In this document: positions 63,260-64,000 of the stretch, one piece after another
Layout: each line of letters opens with the position of its first letter
Position numbering within the stretch: the first letter of the stretch is position 1
Assembly (NCBI GenBank): GCA_000503195.1
Contig: AYSC01000023.1
Span: 1 to 64,000, forward strand
Source: Blastomonas sp. CACIA14H2
GTDB taxonomy: Bacteria; Pseudomonadota; Alphaproteobacteria; Sphingomonadales; Sphingomonadaceae
Direction of reading: 5' to 3'
Length of the DNA stretch: 64,000 bases
Position numbers and translations under genes: made by a program
Notes under the pieces: model-generated
The model's input: only the letters and a program-made list of their open reading frames with translations
What the model was told of the DNA's origin: nothing
Databases searched by the model: none

Positions 63260-64000
63260 TCACTCCAGCGCCGTGATGATCGCGCTGAAATCCAGCCCCT
63301 GTGCGTCCGCCTCGACGAACGCCGCGTAGATCGCCTCCGCCCGCTCGCCCATCGGGACGCGCGCGCCGCTTGCCTTGGCGGCTTCGAGAGCCAGGCGCAT
63401 GTCCTTGAGCATCAGCGCGGCGGCGAAGCCGCCGGCATAGCCGTTGTCGGCAGGGCTCGCCGGGCCGACGCCGGGGACGGGGCAATAGCTCGTCATCGAC
63501 CAGCTCTGGCCCGAAGCCTTGGACGAGATGTCGTAGAAGGTCTGCAGGTCAAGCCCCAGCTTCTTCGCCAGCATGAAGGTCTCGCAGGTCGCGGCCATGG
63601 TCGCGCCCAGCAGCATGTTGTTGCAGATCTTCGCCGCCTGGCCCGCGCCATTGTCGCCGGCATGGATCACCGCCTTGCCCATATCAGCCAGGATCGGCTC
63701 GGCGCGTGCGAACGCATCGGCGCTGCCGCCGACCATGAAGGTGAGCGTGCCGCCATTGGCCGCCGCGATCCCGCCCGAGACCGGCGCGTCGACCGCCTCC
63801 AGCCCGCGCGCCTTGGCCGCGCTCGCGACCTCGCGCGCGGTATCGACATCGATGGTCGAACAGTCGATCAGCAGCGCGCCCGGCCGCGCGGCACTGAACA
63901 CGGTCTCGGTGTACACGCTGGCGACATGCTTGCCCGCGGGCAGCATGGTGACGACGACATCCGCCTCGCTCACCGCCTGCGCGGCGTCCGACACCGGATG
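63260..64000 (-). CDS. mmsB: 3-hydroxyisobutyrate dehydrogenase, C-terminal part (start beyond window)
   Basis: The last 246 or so residues of an NAD-dependent beta-hydroxyacid dehydrogenase that oxidises 3-hydroxyisobutyrate in valine degradation. Motifs: VVVTMLPAGKHV, LIDCSTIDV, DAPVSGGIAAANGGTLTFMV, GAGQAAKICNNMLLGATMAA with the catalytic Lys, and MLKDMRLALEAAKASGARVP. The N-terminal cofactor motif lies beyond the right edge. It is separated by 80 bases from the convergent immunity gene. Confidence 0.92.
   Translation of the reverse strand, partial: HPVSDAAQAVSEADVVVTMLPAGKHVASVYTETVFSAARPGALLIDCSTIDVDTAREVASAAKARGLEAVDAPVSGGIAAANGGTLTFMVGGSADAFARAEPILADMGKAVIHAGDNGAGQAAKICNNMLLGATMAATCETFMLAKKLGLDLQTFYDISSKASGQSWSMTSYCPVPGVGPASPADNGYAGGFAAALMLKDMRLALEAAKASGARVPMGERAEAIYAAFVEADAQGLDFSAIITALE

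Overview
The window looks like chromosome of a high-GC alphaproteobacterium of the order Sphingomonadales. Supporting signs are two large TonB-dependent receptors with serine-peptidase/amidohydrolase-type partners, a MucR regulator, the sphingomonad-type ardC/sigma-4-like/MNT-HEPN/traC-traD gene set, the purF-SDR neighbourhood, and a DmdC-type acyl-CoA dehydrogenase under a MerR regulator. No rRNA, complete tRNA, CRISPR array or insertion sequence was seen.

Region 1 (about 1-43.2 kb) reads as the integrase-end part of a large integrative conjugative or mobilizable element whose left side lies outside the window. It holds (a) a mobilization module: a partial gene, a DUF6118-like membrane protein, a MOBQ-type TraA relaxase-helicase, an oriT, traC/traD, a MucR regulator, a fused nucleotidyltransferase-HEPN protein, ardC and an AlpA-like regulator; (b) an arsenic operon arsR-arsC-acr3-arsH with divergent arsO; (c) a nutrient-scavenging block at 12.1-31.2 kb with four amidohydrolases, two TonB receptors, an FG-GAP/UnbV secreted protein, a MetC-like PLP enzyme, an ECF sigma factor, an Lrp regulator and an M14 carboxypeptidase-like protein; (d) a defence island at 31.5-41.4 kb; (e) a P4-type tyrosine integrase at 41.8-43.0 kb, followed by a short tRNA-3'-end-like sequence that may be an attachment site.

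The defence island is the most interesting part. It contains McrBC, with a PUA/EVE-like insertion inside the McrB AAA+ domain. Directly upstream is a compact four-gene operon: SMC/RecF-like ATPase, soluble histidine kinase, response regulator fused to a kinase-fold domain, and a Shedu (SduA/DUF4263) nuclease. The first three genes overlap and the nuclease follows after 3 bases, so a two-component phosphorelay may gate a Shedu effector.

Region 2 (43.3-64 kb) looks like ordinary, very GC-rich host chromosome: an NAD(P)-binding protein, an M28 peptidase, an ArsR-type regulator coupled to a decarboxylating-dehydrogenase-like protein, a LysR-dabB-dabA inorganic carbon uptake locus (dabA carries an apparent frameshift near a C7 tract), a CelD-like acetyltransferase, a globin-coupled chemoreceptor, a Ca-binding-loop protein, a DmdC-like acyl-CoA dehydrogenase with MerR, a lipoprotein with hisI, purF and an SDR. 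An AT-richer insertion at 61.9-63.2 kb encodes an orphan nuclease toxin with its immunity protein. The window ends inside an mmsB-like gene.
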